45,986 nucleotides of DNA. Source: Oceanospirillaceae bacterium. Lineage in GTDB: Bacteria; Pseudomonadota; Gammaproteobacteria; Pseudomonadales; Balneatricaceae. The stretch spans positions 1 to 45,986 of the forward strand of contig NYZU01000035.1 of the NCBI GenBank assembly GCA_002686055.1, written 5' to 3'. The translations under genes and the position numbers were made by a program. The notes beneath the pieces were generated by a model. The model was not told the DNA's origin and searched no databases. It saw nothing but the letters and a program-made list of their open reading frames with translations. Numbering within the stretch: the first letter of the stretch is position 1; every line of letters starts with the position of its first letter. Shown in pieces: positions 44,438-45,986 of this stretch.

Positions 44438-45454
44438 TTAGCGGCATTCGCCCCTGATTGGGGTTGGCATTAATTTCTTTATATCAGCACTGCTGTGGCC
44501 ACTGGCCAGCAGAAAGTGGAGTTTGGTAAAAGCAGCTTCAAGGGTCAGATCTGCACCACCAACAATGCCGATTTTATTGAGAGTTGCCCCTGTGGCATAA
44601 CTGCCTTGAAAGACACCCCCAACCAAACATTGACTGAGGTTAACAACAATAATGCCATCCTTATTGGCTTTGGTTAGGCGCTGCATTAAAAGCTTATTAG
44701 CATCAGGTGGGTTACCCACACCGTAGGTTTGCAAAATCAAAGCTTTTATCCTTTGATTAGTAAGGATGGCATTGACGATATTAGCTGGCACACCAGGATA
44801 CATAGGTACAATGGCTACAGCCTCGGGATCAAAGTTATAACTTTTAAAGTCTGGTTTACTAGCTGGCAGTAGTAAGCTTTGCTGAACATCGACATCAATA
44901 CCCACTGTTGCTAGGTCAGGGAAGTTGGGTGATTGAAAAGCATCTAGTTGCATACTTTTTAACTTGGTGCTGCGATTGCCCCGCAGTAACTTACCATTAA
45001 AGTAAATACATACTTCGTGGATATCATAATTGGCGGCCAGCATCATGCTGATAATCAGATTCCTGAGGGCATCATTACGAACCTTAACTAAGGGAATCTG
45101 GGAGCCTGTAAGAATGACTGGCTTATCTATTTCCCCTAAAATAAATGATAATGCAGAGGCAGTGTAGGCCATGGTATCCGTGCCATGCAGCACTACAAAA
45201 CCATCGTATTTATGCCAGTGTTCACTAAGTAGGTCAGCGATTGCCGTCCAATCTTTGGGTGTCGAGTTAGCACTATCAATTAAATGATCGGTTTCTAGCA
45301 GATTGTAGATGGGTAGCTCTGTGCCACCAATATTTTGATTGTCTAACTGTTCATGCAGGCGCGCAGGAAAATTCTCGCTGGGCACATAACCCTGGTCGGA
45401 TTGCACCATACTAATAGTGCCTCCAGTATGGAGAATTAGAATACGCTTGCTCAT
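44438..45454 (-). CDS. ansA: L-asparaginase, type I (cytoplasmic, AnsA type)
   Basis: Hydrolyses asparagine to aspartate and ammonia. The 338-residue protein has no signal peptide, fitting the cytoplasmic type. Catalytic segments: ILHTGGTISM with the nucleophile Thr near residue 12, and VLHGTDTMAYTASALSF with the second Thr and Asp; the Lys of the triad is likely in PLVKVRNDA. The gene is followed immediately by the AraC-domain gene. Two sets of repeats lie in its upstream region. Confidence 0.94.
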   Translation of the reverse strand: MSKRILILHTGGTISMVQSDQGYVPSENFPARLHEQLDNQNIGGTELPIYNLLETDHLIDSANSTPKDWTAIADLLSEHWHKYDGFVVLHGTDTMAYTASALSFILGEIDKPVILTGSQIPLVKVRNDALRNLIISMMLAANYDIHEVCIYFNGKLLRGNRSTKLKSMQLDAFQSPNFPDLATVGIDVDVQQSLLLPASKPDFKSYNFDPEAVAIVPMYPGVPANIVNAILTNQRIKALILQTYGVGNPPDANKLLMQRLTKANKDGIIVVNLSQCLVGGVFQGSYATGATLNKIGIVGGADLTLEAAFTKLHFLLASGHSSADIKKLMPTPIRGECR

Positions 45455-45646
45455 AGTGAAAACTTGATGTGGATTAATGACGTGTACAACTACTATTCAA
45501 ACAAAAGTTTGAATGATTACCTATTTGTCTATATGATGCTATTTGAAACTAAATGATGCTAGATGAGCATCAACTAGTATCAAAATGATATTTCGTTTTT
45601 TAGGCTAGGCTGGTTTTAGTTGAACTTATTGTGGACTTGCAGCCCG
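45455..45646. promoter_or_regulatory. Divergent ansA / HTH-regulator region with palindrome and direct repeats
   Basis: A perfect 8-bp inverted repeat, ATTCAAAC-AAAA-GTTTGAAT (45495-45514), lies 41 bases before ansA. Beyond it ATGATGCTA occurs at 45533-45541 and 45553-45561, a 20-base period, and an inverted AGCATC follows at 45566-45571. These look like operators, possibly for the AraC-domain protein (direct repeats) and the HTH protein (palindrome). Which protein binds what is inference. Confidence 0.5.
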
Positions 45647-45986
45647 ATGGATACTGATTTTTCTAGAAATTTAAAGCTCTTATGTAGTTATTACAAATCA
45701 ATTGCAGAGGTATGCCGGCGCCTACAAATTAACCGTCCGCAGTTTAATCGTTACCTGTATGGTCGCAGCAGGCCCTCGGCAAATACCTTACGCCGCTTTT
45801 GCGATTTTTTTGGGGTAGAAGAATTTGAAATCATGTTGCCCCATGACCAATTTCAGCGCTTAATTCAAGTGCGTCCGCAACAATCCCAGCAGCAGAATCA
45901 GGCCTCACCCGTGGCGGAGCATATGGATAAGTTGTTGGCATTTAGTGATAGTGATTTAGAGAAATATATCGGCTATTACTTTGAAT
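45647..45986 (+). CDS. XRE-like helix-turn-helix regulator, N-terminal part
   Basis: The first 113 codons of a regulator that runs off the right edge. Residues about 5-60 form an HTH (FSRNLKLLCSYYKSIAEVCR, NRPQFNRYLYGRSRPSANTL), followed by FGVEEFEIMLPHDQF. I recognise this as a family of XRE-type regulators in gammaproteobacteria but know of no assigned function. The ATG at 45647 lacks a clear ribosome site. It is divergent from ansA. Confidence 0.8.
   Translation, partial: MDTDFSRNLKLLCSYYKSIAEVCRRLQINRPQFNRYLYGRSRPSANTLRRFCDFFGVEEFEIMLPHDQFQRLIQVRPQQSQQQNQASPVAEHMDKLLAFSDSDLEKYIGYYFE

Overview
The window looks like a chromosomal segment of a free-living, probably marine gammaproteobacterium of moderate GC content. 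The evidence is the block thrS-infC-rpmI-rplT-pheS-pheT-ihfA-tRNA-Pro(GGG), a class Ia nrdAB with a YfaE-type ferredoxin, a MetR-type LysR protein, sbcB, polB and yqaA. A placement near Cellvibrionales-like marine lineages is only an impression. There is no rRNA, CRISPR array or intact insertion sequence, and almost all of the window is housekeeping genes.

Layout. 1-2360: the 5' end of a PLP-dependent decarboxylase, divergent from a Bcr/CflA-type drug exporter. 2418-8016: a split glycine cleavage locus. gcvH-gcvP run left, gcvT runs right, and an XRE-cupin regulator sits between them; a shared TTTCC-N4-GGAAA palindrome lies in both control regions. 8181-11680: sbcB, a YqaA-like membrane protein, yaaA and a uridine-kinase-like P-loop protein. 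11681-15833: nrdA and nrdB behind a promoter with two NrdR boxes, then the ferredoxin. 15879-20136: class II DAHP synthase, metR and a Deg-type protease. 20171-22402: argF, monothiol glutaredoxin and a 2-Cys peroxiredoxin.

22607-29007 holds a compact mevalonate operon: HMG-CoA reductase, type 2 IPP isomerase, HMG-CoA synthase, two GHMP kinases and diphosphomevalonate decarboxylase. It covers acetoacetyl-CoA to IPP/DMAPP, which is unusual because most gammaproteobacteria use the MEP pathway. DNA polymerase II (polB) follows two bases after the decarboxylase and is probably co-transcribed. A Sel1-repeat protein (31446-32198, minus) separates this from the translation block, in which infC uses an ATT start.

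39744-42250 is a decayed integration site. tRNA-Pro is followed by a hairpin-rich unit and a second copy of the last 23 bp of the tRNA region. Next come a truncated integrase fused in frame to the start of a TRAP-transporter solute receptor whose signal peptide is frameshifted, an intact TerC-family protein, and the C-terminal stub of a GMC oxidoreductase. The right end holds NfeD and SPFH (QmcA-like) proteins, an AraC-domain protein in an operon with type I L-asparaginase, and the start of an HTH regulator.

No wholly new multi-gene defence or mobile system is visible. The best candidates for something undescribed are the XRE-cupin control of the split gcv genes, the structured unit between the tRNA-Pro repeats with its chimeric remnant, and the coupling of polB to the mevalonate operon.
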